A stretch of 64,000 bases of DNA from contig NZ_JAFMZP010000013.1 in NCBI RefSeq assembly GCF_024436435.1, positions 1 to 64,000 on the forward strand, read 5' to 3'. The notes under the pieces were generated by a model that did no database searches, was not told the origin of the DNA, and saw nothing but the letters and a program-made list of their open reading frames with translations. The position numbers were made by a program, and so were the translations under genes. The stretch comes from Desertivirga xinjiangensis. Its GTDB lineage: Bacteria > Bacteroidota > Bacteroidia > Sphingobacteriales > Sphingobacteriaceae. Positions 43,710 to 54,065 of this stretch are shown here, one piece after another; position 1 is the first letter of the stretch, and each line of letters begins with the position of its first letter.

Positions 43710-45344
43710 TTAATAATCTTTATTGTTCGGCATTTTCAGGTCTATGTTCGCATCGATAACAGCTTGCGGTATTGGATACAACAGATCCCGTTCAGTAACT
43801 TTTGGTCCTGCGAGTACATTGTGGGCCCTTACCCGTTCCAGAAACTTTCCTGTGCGTAACAAGGTATATCTCCGCTCTTCTTCTGAGAATAATTCGCGGG
43901 AACGCTCATCCAGAATAAAGTCCAGAGTAACATCAGCTTCGCCAATTTCAGGTGCGTGAGCACGTCTGCGTAAAGCGTTTATAGCCGATGCAGCGTTTCC
44001 AGGTTCCCCAAGTTTAAGATACGCTTCTGCTAACAGCAGATAGGTGTCTGCAGCACGTAAGAATACCTGATCGTTATAAGCCCTATCAACATTTGGGTCC
44101 ACGGGACTTGCATAATCCCATTTCCGGGTGGAAGGCCAGTTAGGATTCAGGGTTTTTTCATTGGATGTTCTGTCAAGATGTACCACATCCCCCAAATTGT
44201 AACCCGTAGGAACCCCCTTAGGGTTATTTATAGTATATGAGAACCGCCATGCAAAGTCTGATCCACGATCATCTCCTGGAGGGTAAATACTTAAAGCCCA
44301 CTTTGTCGGTCCATAGCGGCCTATGCCCCGGCCTCCAAATTCCTCACTTACAATGAAAGGACTTTTTGCGACATTGTCGGTACCTCTCATTGTAAATGAG
44401 TAATACCGGTTTACCCAATATCGACGCATCACATTATGAGATTCACCACCTAGTACATTCAATTCAGATTGTAAAACCCATAAGGCTTCAGTATTTCCCT
44501 GGCTGCGGTTGGAGTTTCCGTTCAGGAACATATCGGTAAAGGCAGTACCTGGCTTGCTTGCGTTCACCCCGTAGCGGGCAGTTACCAACGCATATTGCGG
44601 ATTGGTAGTCACTTTTAATGCGAAATCTCTGGCTTCTTCATCCCTGCCTTGTGCTAGATAAAGTTCTGCAAGGTAATGTTGAACTACCCCCTTAAGCATT
44701 TTGCCATTAAGTGTAGACGTTACAGGCAAATGCTGTTCTGCAAATAGCCAGTCGGCTTCCATTGCAGCTCTCACCTCCGCGACTGGGGTTCTTACCCAAT
44801 CAGTTTTGATCTTACTTTCCGAAGATTCTTCAAGGGTAAGTGGAACATCGCCCCACATATAGGTAAGGTGCCGGTAACACCAAGCCCGTATGGCCCTTGC
44901 TTCGGCGAGGGTCATGTTTTTCTCATCGCTCGTCCAATTTACAGCCGGATTTTCAGCCCTGTTGATGATCGTATTTGCAGCGTTTATGGTCTCATAAAGC
45001 CAAGCCCATTCTAATCTGAACTGTTCGACCGTGGGATTATTGATTGCGCCCCATTGATTGTAAATGTCTTCTAAACCGTCTCTCCAGTTTGCATATGCAT
45101 TGTCGGTTCCAAGATAGGCCGGACCTGTCATCATCGCATTTACTGCATTCAGTGTGTTTCCGGAACGTGAGCGACGTACTTCGTCGTATAAACCGTTGAT
45201 ACCGGCATCGAAACCGGCTTTATCTTTATAAAGGTTATTTGCTGATATTTCGGCCGGGGCATCTTCTTCAAGCATATCTTTTGAGCAGCTTGAGAAAGCT
45301 AGAGCCATAATCAGGGATACTATAATTTTTTTATATGTTTTCAT
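43710..45344 (-). CDS. SusD/RagB-family outer-membrane glycan-binding lipoprotein
   Basis: A 544-residue surface lipoprotein with a signal peptide ending FSSC and lipidated C20. The fold is helical TPR-like. NNLYKDKAGFDAGINGLYDEVRRSRSG near 40, AEARAIRAWCYRHLTYMWGDVPL near 150 and the C-terminal LRAADTYLLLAEAYLKLG and INALRRRAHAPE match SusD proteins. It would cap the paired SusC pore and hold oligosaccharide for import. It starts 18 bases after the susC stop, so the two are co-transcribed. Confidence 0.93.
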   Translation of the reverse strand: MKTYKKIIVSLIMALAFSSCSKDMLEEDAPAEISANNLYKDKAGFDAGINGLYDEVRRSRSGNTLNAVNAMMTGPAYLGTDNAYANWRDGLEDIYNQWGAINNPTVEQFRLEWAWLYETINAANTIINRAENPAVNWTSDEKNMTLAEARAIRAWCYRHLTYMWGDVPLTLEESSESKIKTDWVRTPVAEVRAAMEADWLFAEQHLPVTSTLNGKMLKGVVQHYLAELYLAQGRDEEARDFALKVTTNPQYALVTARYGVNASKPGTAFTDMFLNGNSNRSQGNTEALWVLQSELNVLGGESHNVMRRYWVNRYYSFTMRGTDNVAKSPFIVSEEFGGRGIGRYGPTKWALSIYPPGDDRGSDFAWRFSYTINNPKGVPTGYNLGDVVHLDRTSNEKTLNPNWPSTRKWDYASPVDPNVDRAYNDQVFLRAADTYLLLAEAYLKLGEPGNAASAINALRRRAHAPEIGEADVTLDFILDERSRELFSEEERRYTLLRTGKFLERVRAHNVLAGPKVTERDLLYPIPQAVIDANIDLKMPNNKDY

Positions 45345-45362
45345 AATTTTTTACCGATTTAT

Positions 45363-48302
45363 TTATAAGCCAATATTTAAACCGAAGACAAATTCTCTTT
45401 GCAGAGGGATAGAGTTCTGTTCATTTAATTCGGGGTCTGTGCCTGTCCACTTGGTTATTGTCAACAGGTTGCGTGCATTTGCATAGACCTTCAGGCGGCT
45501 AATTTTTATTTGGTTTAAGATCTTTGCCGGCACATCGTATGCTAAAGACGCATCTTTCAGCCTTGCATAACTATCGCTTTCAAGTATACCTACGCCATGA
45601 ATATTTACGCCCAATGCATTTGCATAATATTCGTTTGTTGGATTGGTTGGCGACCACCAGTTTTTCCTGGTAGTATTGTTACGCACGCCGGATTGTACAT
45701 TGTCAGATAAAAGGGGGTTATTTCGGCTGGTGCCCTGTACCCCCTGGAAGAACAGATACAGCGAAAAGTTCTTATATCTGAAGTTATTACCCAGTCCCCA
45801 GATAAAGTCTGGCTGCCTGCTGCCAAAAATCACATTATCAAGGTCATTAATTTTTCCATCATTATTCTGATCGACAACCTTCGCATACCCGGGTTTTACA
45901 TCGGGTTGCGGTGATGTACTAAGGTCGTCTGTCAGTTGCCATACTCCTCCAAATATCTTACCGTAGTTAACATCGATCGGATGGCCTATAAACCATTTGT
46001 TGGCAATGTCGTCCTGTCCGTTGCCATACAGATCTTTGATTTTATTGCGATAGAATGAGAATGAGAGGTTGCTTGACCAGCTGAAATCCTTCAATTTCAG
46101 GTTAGTGCTGTTAACCCCAAGATCAAGTCCTTTATTTGAAGTCTCACCAATGTTTTGAAGGACTTTGCTTACCCCATGAACGGATGAGATGGCTCTGAGC
46201 AGGAGCAGATCATAGGTGTTTTTGGTGTAGACATCCAGAGATCCCTGGATCCTGCCGTCGAGTAATCCGAAATCCACACCTGCATTCAGCTGGTTGGTAG
46301 TTTCCCAACTTAGATCTTCATTGGCCAGCGATGTAGGTACATAGCCCGGCAAAGATGTTGCCTCTTCAACATAACTGCGTGTGGACAGTTTAGCTAATGT
46401 GGAGTAGGCATCTACGGCCTGGTTTCCGTTACTTCCGTATGAAAGCCGGAGTTTAAGGTCGCTGATTATTTTGTGGTCCTTCAGAAAATCTTCCTTAGCT
46501 ATATTCCAACCTAAAGCAACGGAAGGGAAGAAGGCGTACTTGTTATTGTCTCCGAATGCAGAGAATCCGTCTCGGCGGCCAGTAAGAGTTATGAGGTACT
46601 TGCTGTCATAACTGTAATTTATACGAGCCATTTGTGAAAGAAGTGTTTGTTTCGCGTACCCAGCTGCAGGTATTATTCCTGAAGCTACCTTTGCCTGATA
46701 AAACGTTAACACGTCATTCGGAAAGCCCGTAGCATCTAAGGTATCCGTGCGGATCTTGTCGGTTTGCATGCTGTATAAAGCAGTTACAGCAATGGAGTGT
46801 TTCTTTACAGTATGGTTGTAGTTAACGATATTTTCGATCAGGAGGTTCGAGTTGGTACTTGCTCTCATGGCTAGGTCGCCTTTTGCCTGTAAGCCTGTCC
46901 TCGTGTTTCTGCCGTAATAAGTATTCACGTCCCTGGTAGTATGTTCAATACCAGTGTTCAAGCGGTATGAAAGTCCTTTTATAAAAGGGATCTTTAAATC
47001 CAGATAGTTATTTGATATGATCTTTGAGGTTCTATCCTCGTTATTAGCCAGAGTTGCTGCCAGTGGGTTTCCGAAAAACACATCTTCAGGCCATGGATAA
47101 ATCCTCTGGCTTCCGTCATCCTCGAAAGGAGTGGTAAGGGGGTTAAAGTTATAAGCTCCGGTTTGACCCGCAAAAGTAGCCGGAAGTCCGTCACGGTTGC
47201 TATACGCTAATTGGGTATTCGTTCCAAAAGTAAGCCAGCTTTTTATATTCGTTTCCAGGTTTATCCGGGAAGACAATCTTTTAAAATCGTCATTTACAGC
47301 AATTCCCTTTACATCAAGGTAACTCGCAGAGACATAGTACCTGGAATTTTCTCCTCCTCCGCTTACGCCGAGTGTATGTTGCATCTTATTACCCTGACGG
47401 GTAGTCAGATCAAGATAGTCAGGGAAGTTTTTCGAATCGTACACTGCTTGTTCTGAGAGAGTGATAGAGTTGGGCTCACGGATCTTTTTAAACTCGTAAA
47501 ATTCTTCCGGGGACAAAGTATTTGGCAGGTTTGCTAGGTTTTGCACGCCATAGAAGCCATCATAAGATATTACCGGTTTACCGCGGGTTCCTTTTTTAGT
47601 GGTCACCAGAATCACCCCATTTGCACCTCGGGAACCATAAATTGCAGCGGAAGAGGCATCTTTTAGTACATCAATTGATTCAATATCTGTAGGGTTAATG
47701 TCAGAGATGCTGCCATTATAAGGTACGCCGTCCAGGATGATCAATGGGGAAGTTTCAGCAGAAATGGAGTTCCTTCCCCGGATACGGATAGCGTTGTCGT
47801 TACCCTCGGCACCGCCGGCGTTTTGATCGACACTTAAGCCCGGAACGGAGGCTTGCAAGGCCTGGGCGAAGTTTGTATTAGGGACTTCAGTAAGCCGCTT
47901 TTTATCAACGGAGGCGACGGCACCGGTTACATCACTTCTTTTCTGGGTACCGTATCCTACCACTACCACCTCGCTCAGTTTAGCGGCATCTTCCTGTATG
48001 GCAACGTTCAGGACGTTGCCGTTCGCTTCAGAGACACGGACCTCTTTGTTGGAAAAGCCAATATAAGTAAATACAAGTACATCATTTTGGCCGGCAGCAA
48101 TCCGAAAGTTTCCGTTAATATCCGTTGCCGCCCTGGTAGTCGTTCCTTTTACGGTAACAGTTACACCGGGCAGAGGAGCTTTATCCCGCGATGCGGTTAC
48201 TTTCCCTGTAATTGTTCTTTCTTGAGCCGAAAGAGTAAGCTGAGTCATAATACAAAGGATCAAGGGTAAAAGCCTGATCCAATTTTTACAAAATCGTCTC
48301 AT
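45363..48302 (-). CDS. SusC/RagA-family TonB-dependent outer-membrane transporter
   Basis: A 979-residue outer-membrane beta-barrel transporter. A signal peptide (to about 26, TLSAQ) is followed by a CarboxypepD_reg-like domain (about 29-115) with ITGKVTASRDKAPLPGVTV. The SusC linker VVVVGYGTQKRSDVTGAV and the plug (about 115-240; IRIRGRNSI, PLIILDGVPYNG, GSRGANGVILVTTKKG) come next. The barrel ends with EFVFGLNIGL, a proper aromatic-flanked terminal strand. No N-terminal anti-sigma-interacting (STN) domain is seen, so direct ECF-sigma control is less likely. It pairs with SusD to import glycan fragments. Confidence 0.94.
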   Translation of the reverse strand: MRRFCKNWIRLLPLILCIMTQLTLSAQERTITGKVTASRDKAPLPGVTVTVKGTTTRAATDINGNFRIAAGQNDVLVFTYIGFSNKEVRVSEANGNVLNVAIQEDAAKLSEVVVVGYGTQKRSDVTGAVASVDKKRLTEVPNTNFAQALQASVPGLSVDQNAGGAEGNDNAIRIRGRNSISAETSPLIILDGVPYNGSISDINPTDIESIDVLKDASSAAIYGSRGANGVILVTTKKGTRGKPVISYDGFYGVQNLANLPNTLSPEEFYEFKKIREPNSITLSEQAVYDSKNFPDYLDLTTRQGNKMQHTLGVSGGGENSRYYVSASYLDVKGIAVNDDFKRLSSRINLETNIKSWLTFGTNTQLAYSNRDGLPATFAGQTGAYNFNPLTTPFEDDGSQRIYPWPEDVFFGNPLAATLANNEDRTSKIISNNYLDLKIPFIKGLSYRLNTGIEHTTRDVNTYYGRNTRTGLQAKGDLAMRASTNSNLLIENIVNYNHTVKKHSIAVTALYSMQTDKIRTDTLDATGFPNDVLTFYQAKVASGIIPAAGYAKQTLLSQMARINYSYDSKYLITLTGRRDGFSAFGDNNKYAFFPSVALGWNIAKEDFLKDHKIISDLKLRLSYGSNGNQAVDAYSTLAKLSTRSYVEEATSLPGYVPTSLANEDLSWETTNQLNAGVDFGLLDGRIQGSLDVYTKNTYDLLLLRAISSVHGVSKVLQNIGETSNKGLDLGVNSTNLKLKDFSWSSNLSFSFYRNKIKDLYGNGQDDIANKWFIGHPIDVNYGKIFGGVWQLTDDLSTSPQPDVKPGYAKVVDQNNDGKINDLDNVIFGSRQPDFIWGLGNNFRYKNFSLYLFFQGVQGTSRNNPLLSDNVQSGVRNNTTRKNWWSPTNPTNEYYANALGVNIHGVGILESDSYARLKDASLAYDVPAKILNQIKISRLKVYANARNLLTITKWTGTDPELNEQNSIPLQREFVFGLNIGL

Positions 48303-48468
48303 ACGTGGTTGATTGGGATGTTGATTATTTGGTTAATTATTGGGTTTTTGGTACAGTAGCCGGTTAGGTAGCTTTTGTGACGTCTAATTTAGGTCTATAA
48401 ACTAATATCGGTGCCTGTCATTTCAGTCAGAAACACATGCGGAATAGTGCAGGCTAGAATCCTGAAAC

Positions 48469-48500
48469 AGGGCCTTGAATGAAAGCTAGCTTGTGGCCCT
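48469..48500 (-). terminator. Hairpin just beyond the sulfatase 1 stop
   Basis: AGGGCC (48469-48474) and GGCCCT (48495-48500) pair, and the loop contains the 10-base palindrome AAGCTAGCTT. It lies 4 bases past the sulfatase stop on its strand. Only a short T-stretch follows, so it may be a weak terminator, allowing read-through into susC, or an RNA-stability hairpin. Confidence 0.35.
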
Positions 48501-48504
48501 ATAT

Positions 48505-50253
48505 TCACTTGTCATGTATTAAAGTCGAATTTGGCAGGTCTTTTAATTTCCATGGACTAGGGAACACATTGGAGCTTTCCGCATAACCTAGCCACATTTG
48601 GGCCATTTGTTTCACTAGCTCAGGGTGCTTTGATGCCAGGTTATTAAGTTCACTGCGATCTTTTTCCATGTCATATAATTCCCACGGATCATTGCTGTAA
48701 TATTCCCTTCTCCTTTTTTTACTATCTATCAATTTTCCTGAAGCTACCAGTTTCCATTTACCCATTCTGACAGCTCTGTTCATTTCATGTTCCCAATAAA
48801 GAGCTTTGCGAATCAGCGGAGAGTTTGCAAACGAAGGCACCAGGCTTATTCCTGCTTTTGGTGTAATTGTCTTGTTGCCGGCCTTTATAGGATACTTGGC
48901 ACTACCTAGTTCCTGTAGAGTGGGAAGAATGTCGATAATATGCGCTGTCTGATTTCTGATCTGGTTTTTATCACTGATACCAGCCGGCCAATGCACTATC
49001 AATGGGCTAGCAATACCGCCCTCATGAACCCAATGTTTATAAAGCCTGAATGGTGTGTTGGATACATTGGCCCATTCCTGCATATAGGATACATAGGTGT
49101 CGGCGGGGCCCGCCATCACATCCTTACCCTGCATCACAATTTTGCCGTCCCGGGTAAGAGGCGGGTTATTCATGTATTGTATCTCTCCCTTTGCAGGTGG
49201 TTTTAAGGAAGGTGAGTATGCTGCAAGTGCACCAGTAGCGCCGCTTCCAATAAGTTCTGCGCAGCCCCCGTTGTCCTGCAAATATATAATGATCGTATTT
49301 TCATAAATCCCTTCTTTTTTTAATTCATCCACGATCCTGCCTATCCCCTGGTCCATTACGTCGACCATAGCAGCGTAAGTCTCCATGCGCCGGGCCATTG
49401 CAGGTTTATGTTGTTCAGTCTCCCATGGTTTTTGTTCCGATGGTGATAGTCTGGCATCTGGACTTATAACTCCTAATTGTTTCATTTTTTCAAAGCGATC
49501 TTTTCTGATATTGTCCCAACCCTTGTCATATCGACCCTTATATTTCTTTATAGCATTTTCAGGTGCTTGCATCGGCCAGTGCGCAGCGGTGTAGGCCACA
49601 TACATAAAGAAGGGTTTGTCAGAATTATGCTCTGCAATGTATTTGACGCTGTTATCCGAGATAGCGTCGGTGAAGTAATAGTTTGTGGGTTTATAGACAG
49701 GATCGGTTTCTGAGGTGATCAATTGGTTGTCGCGACAAAGAGCTGAAGGGTCGTAGTAGCTGCTTGCCCCATGAAGTATACCATAGTATTTATCAAAGCC
49801 TCGCTGCAGGGGCCAGTTGTATTTTTCACCTTTTTGAATTTCTTTGGCAACATGCCATTTGCCGGTCATATAGGTTGAATAACCAGCGCTTTTTAATACC
49901 TCAGCAATGGTGACGCAGCGATCATTCAGCTCTGCTTCATAACCGGGAAGATTATAATCTGTACCATTCATCCATCCCACACCGGCCTGATGGGGATAGA
50001 GGCCAGTCAACAATGACGCCCTTGTCGGGCAACAACGTGCTGCGTTATAGAACTGAGTGTACTTCAAACCGCCTTTCGCAAGACGGTCAAGGTTCGGTGT
50101 TTCAATTTCGCTTCCATAAGTTCCTATATCCGAATACCCCATATCATCGGACATGATCAGGATGATATTAGGTTTCTTATCAAGGTTTTTTTCCTGCGCA
50201 GACAAAGAAAAGAAAGCTGTTATACTCAGCGTCAGCGGAAATAAAAGTTTCAT
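48505..50253 (-). CDS. Arylsulfatase-type sulfatase (family S1), exported
   Basis: A 582-residue sulfatase with a signal peptide of about 19 residues. The formylglycine motif C-x-P-x-R is C74-C75-P76-T77-R78, so C74 is the residue to be converted. Metal-binding Asp36-Asp37 (MSDDMGYSDIG) and QDNGG near 325 complete the site. The overall layout with GKWHV near 125 and the C-terminal WELYDMEKDRSELNNLA resembles arylsulfatase A-like enzymes. Maturation needs an anaerobic sulfatase-maturating enzyme or similar, which is not in this window. It lies upstream of susC on the same strand (gap about 200 bases) and would desulfate the imported glycan. Confidence 0.92.
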   Translation of the reverse strand: MKLLFPLTLSITAFFSLSAQEKNLDKKPNIILIMSDDMGYSDIGTYGSEIETPNLDRLAKGGLKYTQFYNAARCCPTRASLLTGLYPHQAGVGWMNGTDYNLPGYEAELNDRCVTIAEVLKSAGYSTYMTGKWHVAKEIQKGEKYNWPLQRGFDKYYGILHGASSYYDPSALCRDNQLITSETDPVYKPTNYYFTDAISDNSVKYIAEHNSDKPFFMYVAYTAAHWPMQAPENAIKKYKGRYDKGWDNIRKDRFEKMKQLGVISPDARLSPSEQKPWETEQHKPAMARRMETYAAMVDVMDQGIGRIVDELKKEGIYENTIIIYLQDNGGCAELIGSGATGALAAYSPSLKPPAKGEIQYMNNPPLTRDGKIVMQGKDVMAGPADTYVSYMQEWANVSNTPFRLYKHWVHEGGIASPLIVHWPAGISDKNQIRNQTAHIIDILPTLQELGSAKYPIKAGNKTITPKAGISLVPSFANSPLIRKALYWEHEMNRAVRMGKWKLVASGKLIDSKKRRREYYSNDPWELYDMEKDRSELNNLASKHPELVKQMAQMWLGYAESSNVFPSPWKLKDLPNSTLIHDK

Positions 50254-50456
50254 GATAATGTGGGTTATAACCAGATTTTATAAAGTTAGCTCTATGTCTT
50301 TTAATCCCTGGAGACGTTTCGTGCACATTTGCATGTATATTGATACAATCGCTAAAACCCACCTCATACGTTTGTCCGGTATATGTGAACCATTCATCCT
50401 GTCTTAAAAGGAAATCAGTTTTATATCTTGCCTCAAACCAAAAACTTCGATAAACC

Positions 50457-52259
50457 ATGAGGTATCTGTTTCTGATCTACTTTCTAATACGATTTGTTTC
50501 TGCGCATTCGCAAGATGTTCCCCGGCCCGAATATCCTCGCCCCCAGTTTGAGCGAAGTTCATGGATAAACCTTAACGGTGTCTGGAGCTGTACATTTGAT
50601 CCCGGAAATTCGGGGAAAGAGCGGGGGCTACTCAATAGTCGTGGGCTCGATTCAAAGATAACGGTACCCTTTTGCCCGGAAAGCAAATTATCCGGCCTGC
50701 GACACACCGACTTTATCAAGTACATGTGGTATCAGCGGCAGATCAGTGTCCCCGAATCCTGGGCTGGAAAGCAAATACTACTAAACTTCGGAGGAGTAGA
50801 CTACAGTTGCGAAATATATATAGACAGTCTGTTTGCCGGATCGCACACAGGTGGCACGGCAGCGTTCAGTGTGGATATCACACGCTTTGTAAAGCCTGGA
50901 TCCTCAAACAACCTGGTGGTTTATGTGAAGGACGATGTCCTTTCCATGACGCAGCCGCTCGGAAAGCAGTCGTTCAGGTATGCATCCAGCGGCGCAAGAT
51001 ATACACGTACAACAGGAATATGGCAGACGGTATGGATGGAGGCAGTGTCATCCTTCGGTTTAAAAACTTGTAAGATCACCCCGGATCTCGACCAGAAGCA
51101 ATTTATTATACAACCGGAATTTTATAACCTCGCGAAAGGCAATCTGATTGTCAGATTGAAAGCAGGTAACAAAGTTGTAAGTGAAAAAAAGGTTAAGGCC
51201 AGTCATTCTTCCTTTGTGATATTGCCTGTGAAATCTCCAAGGACGTGGTCTCCTGAGGATCCTTTCCTCTACACGTTGGAACTAGAGGTCCGGGGAGAAA
51301 CAGGACAATTGCTTGACCGGGTTATTTCCTATGCTGGCATGCGCAAAGTTCACATTGAGGGGAACTGGGTGTATCTCAACAACAAACCGTACTATCTGCG
51401 TTTTGTGCTTGATCAGGGATTTTACCCCGACGGAATTTGGACGGCACCCACGGATGAAGCTTTAAAAAGAGATATAGAGCTTTCTATGAAGGCTGGTTTT
51501 AATGGTGCAAGGTTGCATGAAAAGGTTTTTGAAGAACGCTTCCACTATTGGGCCGATAAACTGGGATACCTTGTCTGGGCCGAGGCGTCTGATTGGGGAC
51601 CCGACCGTACAAAGACAGAAACCAGGCGAAATTTGACTGATGAGTGGACAGAAACCCTCAATCAACGCATTAATCATCCTGCTATTATTGGCTGGACCCC
51701 ATTAAATGAACTTTGGAATACAGACAATACAGATTATATCCACTTCAATCAGTCGATCTACAAGCTGACGAGACTTCTTGATACGAGCAGACCGGTTATC
51801 ACAGCTGCGGGAGGAGATATTTATCTTTCTGATATCTGGACGGTGCATGACTATGCACAGAACGACTCCCTTCTATACGAAAATTTAAAGCTGAAAGATA
51901 AAGTCCCGGATTTTAGCCCTTATCATGTCGTAAAGCAGGCTCATTATAATGGACAGCCTTTTATGGTGAGCGAATATGGCGGGATTAAATGGGCGACGGA
52001 TCCTGCTTATAAGAATTCCTGGGGTTACGGTAATGCTCCGAAAAATATAGAAGAGGTGTTCAAGAGAATGGAAGGACTTACTAACACCATACTAAAGTTT
52101 GATCATATCAGCGGTTACTGTTTTACTCAACTGACCAATGTGGAGCAGGAGCAGAATGGTATTTATAATTATGACCGAACGCCAAAGTTTGATATGGAAC
52201 GTGTAAGGGCGATTTTCAGTAAAGATCCGGTATGGTTGCGAAGTAAAGCTGGGAAGTAG
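50457..52259 (+). CDS. Glycoside hydrolase family 2 enzyme, exported
   Basis: A 600-residue retaining GH2 enzyme with a signal peptide of about 18 residues. The jelly-roll sugar-binding domain (about 25-190) has RSSWINLNGVWSC and LNFGGVDYSCEIYIDSLFAGSHTGG, followed by an Ig-like domain (about 195-290) and the TIM barrel (about 295-590). The acid/base is E418 in PLNELW and the nucleophile E506 in VSEYGG. GH2 includes beta-galactosidases, glucuronidases and mannosidases; the short C-terminus and YYLRFVLDQGFYPDG opening of the barrel are unlike LacZ, so the specificity is open. It is divergent from sulfatase 1 across a 203-base gap and convergent with sulfatase 2. Confidence 0.88.
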   Translation: MRYLFLIYFLIRFVSAHSQDVPRPEYPRPQFERSSWINLNGVWSCTFDPGNSGKERGLLNSRGLDSKITVPFCPESKLSGLRHTDFIKYMWYQRQISVPESWAGKQILLNFGGVDYSCEIYIDSLFAGSHTGGTAAFSVDITRFVKPGSSNNLVVYVKDDVLSMTQPLGKQSFRYASSGARYTRTTGIWQTVWMEAVSSFGLKTCKITPDLDQKQFIIQPEFYNLAKGNLIVRLKAGNKVVSEKKVKASHSSFVILPVKSPRTWSPEDPFLYTLELEVRGETGQLLDRVISYAGMRKVHIEGNWVYLNNKPYYLRFVLDQGFYPDGIWTAPTDEALKRDIELSMKAGFNGARLHEKVFEERFHYWADKLGYLVWAEASDWGPDRTKTETRRNLTDEWTETLNQRINHPAIIGWTPLNELWNTDNTDYIHFNQSIYKLTRLLDTSRPVITAAGGDIYLSDIWTVHDYAQNDSLLYENLKLKDKVPDFSPYHVVKQAHYNGQPFMVSEYGGIKWATDPAYKNSWGYGNAPKNIEEVFKRMEGLTNTILKFDHISGYCFTQLTNVEQEQNGIYNYDRTPKFDMERVRAIFSKDPVWLRSKAGK

Positions 52260-52347
52260 CAAGGTACTGACGAATAGCCTGAAAGAATTTTTAATAAGAG
52301 CGTTGCTTTTTTCCCGAGCAACCGGGATATCAGTATTTATGGCGTGC

Positions 52348-53808
52348 TTACAATCCGCGTCGCAATTTCGCTGCGGCCCTTACGTTCTTCCCTTTTCTCT
52401 GTGTAAGGTCATCACCAAGATCCTCGCGGGCGATTTCCGCAAAGCGGAGGATCTTTTTTACGGTGTCAGGGTAGAGTTTCTGAACATCATATGCCTCCCC
52501 CGGATCATGAGCCAGATCGTAAAGCGCCTGTGGTACCGTAACTTTTACAGTCGAACCCGAATGCCTGTCTTTGGCCCGTGTACCCAATGCATACGACCTC
52601 GAGTCGTGAGGAAATACCAATTTCCAGGTCTTGTAACGTACCGCTTTCAAGTTGTTCGCCTCGTAATAGTAGTAAAATACGTCCCGGGGACCTTTTCTAG
52701 TCTTCCCGAGAAGCAAGGCCGAAAAATCTATTCCATCGATTTCTTTCACAGGTAAACCTGCGCCGGTAAATGAACATATGGTAGGCAAGAGATCCATATT
52801 CGTGAGTAATTGACTGCAGATTCCGCCTGCTTCAACCTTACCGGGCCAGCGAATGAGACATGGAACTCGTGTGCCGCCTTCCCAAATCGTGCCTTTACCT
52901 TCCTTAAAACCACCCGACGAACCAGCATTATTTCCATAGATCAGCCATGGGCCATTATCACTGGTAACGATCAAAATCGTCTTTTCAGAAAGGCGTTCCT
53001 TGTCGAGCGTATTGATAATTTCCCCAAGCGACCAGTCAAGCTCCATGATCACATCTCCGAAGGTGCCCAGTTCGCTTTTGCCCTTAAACTTCGCTGAAGC
53101 CGCCAGGGGAATATGGGGCATTGGATGTGCCAGGTAAAGAAAGAATGGTTTGTTCTTATTGTTTTCTATAAATGAAACAGCTTTTTTGGTTAAGGTCGTA
53201 GTTAACTGTTCCTGATCTGCAAATGTTCGGATAGTTCCTACTTGTTTTTCTCCGTCAATAACGGGCAGCCATGGAAATTTAGCCACTTTCTGGCTGCTGT
53301 CTGTTACCGCATTTCCATCAATGTCCACCGGCCACATATCGTTAGAGTAGGGGAGGCCATAAAAAGAATTGAAACCATAATAGGTCGGGAAATATGGAGG
53401 TTTTGCTCCGAGATGCCATTTGCCGAGCATGCCGGTTTCATAACCTGCTTCTTTAAGCAAGGATGCAATAGTCTCTTCGGAGGGGTTCAGTGCTCTATCC
53501 GACCAAGGCATAAGCGCACCGTGAACGCCGATCCGGTTAGGGTAACATCCGGTGAGCAGGGCCGCTCTCGATGCCGTGCAGATAGCTTGGGCTGCATTAA
53601 AATGCGTAAACCTCATTCCCTCTCTCGCCATACGATTAAAATTAGGCGTACTGATTCCCGTCATCCCATATGGCTCTGTGTCGCCGTACCCCATATCATC
53701 CATATTTATGATTATGACATTGGGACGAATAGCTGCTTTATTTTGAGAGAAGGCAGCTTCGGCATACAACAGCACTGAGTATAAGAAGAAAATGCGAATA
53801 CAGCTCAT
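52348..53808 (-). CDS. Sulfatase (family S1) with CxAxR motif, exported
   Basis: A 486-residue sulfatase with a signal peptide of about 21 residues. The formylglycine motif is C77-T78-A79-S80-R81, the C-x-A-x-R variant instead of C-x-P-x-R, which is known in bacterial sulfatases. Metal-binding Asp37-Asp38 (NMDDMGYGD), GKWHLG near 130 and TSDNGPW near 265 are conserved. The layout differs from sulfatase 1, so the two probably remove sulfate from different positions or sugars. It is divergent from the second GH2 gene across about 257 bases in which no obvious regulator site is seen. Confidence 0.9.
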   Translation of the reverse strand: MSCIRIFFLYSVLLYAEAAFSQNKAAIRPNVIIINMDDMGYGDTEPYGMTGISTPNFNRMAREGMRFTHFNAAQAICTASRAALLTGCYPNRIGVHGALMPWSDRALNPSEETIASLLKEAGYETGMLGKWHLGAKPPYFPTYYGFNSFYGLPYSNDMWPVDIDGNAVTDSSQKVAKFPWLPVIDGEKQVGTIRTFADQEQLTTTLTKKAVSFIENNKNKPFFLYLAHPMPHIPLAASAKFKGKSELGTFGDVIMELDWSLGEIINTLDKERLSEKTILIVTSDNGPWLIYGNNAGSSGGFKEGKGTIWEGGTRVPCLIRWPGKVEAGGICSQLLTNMDLLPTICSFTGAGLPVKEIDGIDFSALLLGKTRKGPRDVFYYYYEANNLKAVRYKTWKLVFPHDSRSYALGTRAKDRHSGSTVKVTVPQALYDLAHDPGEAYDVQKLYPDTVKKILRFAEIAREDLGDDLTQRKGKNVRAAAKLRRGL

Positions 53809-54065
53809 TGAATTAGGATTTGAATAGTGTTCTTGCTATAATTAAATGTACGGATAATCGACCTGGAAAAACCTGTCATTTATATCGTAAGTACCCGAAG
53901 AATGCGCTGTTAAAAGCTTATGTAAGACGTTTTACAGTAGGCCCTGCCCTAATATGATGATTTCAGGCCCGTTCATTTTGTACCGTATTTCTGCTTCATT
54001 TAGCCCGTATTCTTTTTTGTTATTGGGTATAACTTGCGACATCTAATCAACTAAAACCGTTTTAT

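Noticed and set aside
52312-52327. TCCCG/CGGGA hairpin between GH2 and sulfatase 2
   Set aside because: The stem is five base pairs and no T-run follows on either strand in the right place, so it is not supported as a terminator.
53242-53778. 178-codon open frame antisense to sulfatase 2
   Set aside because: It overlaps the conserved catalytic half of the sulfatase and has no domain character.
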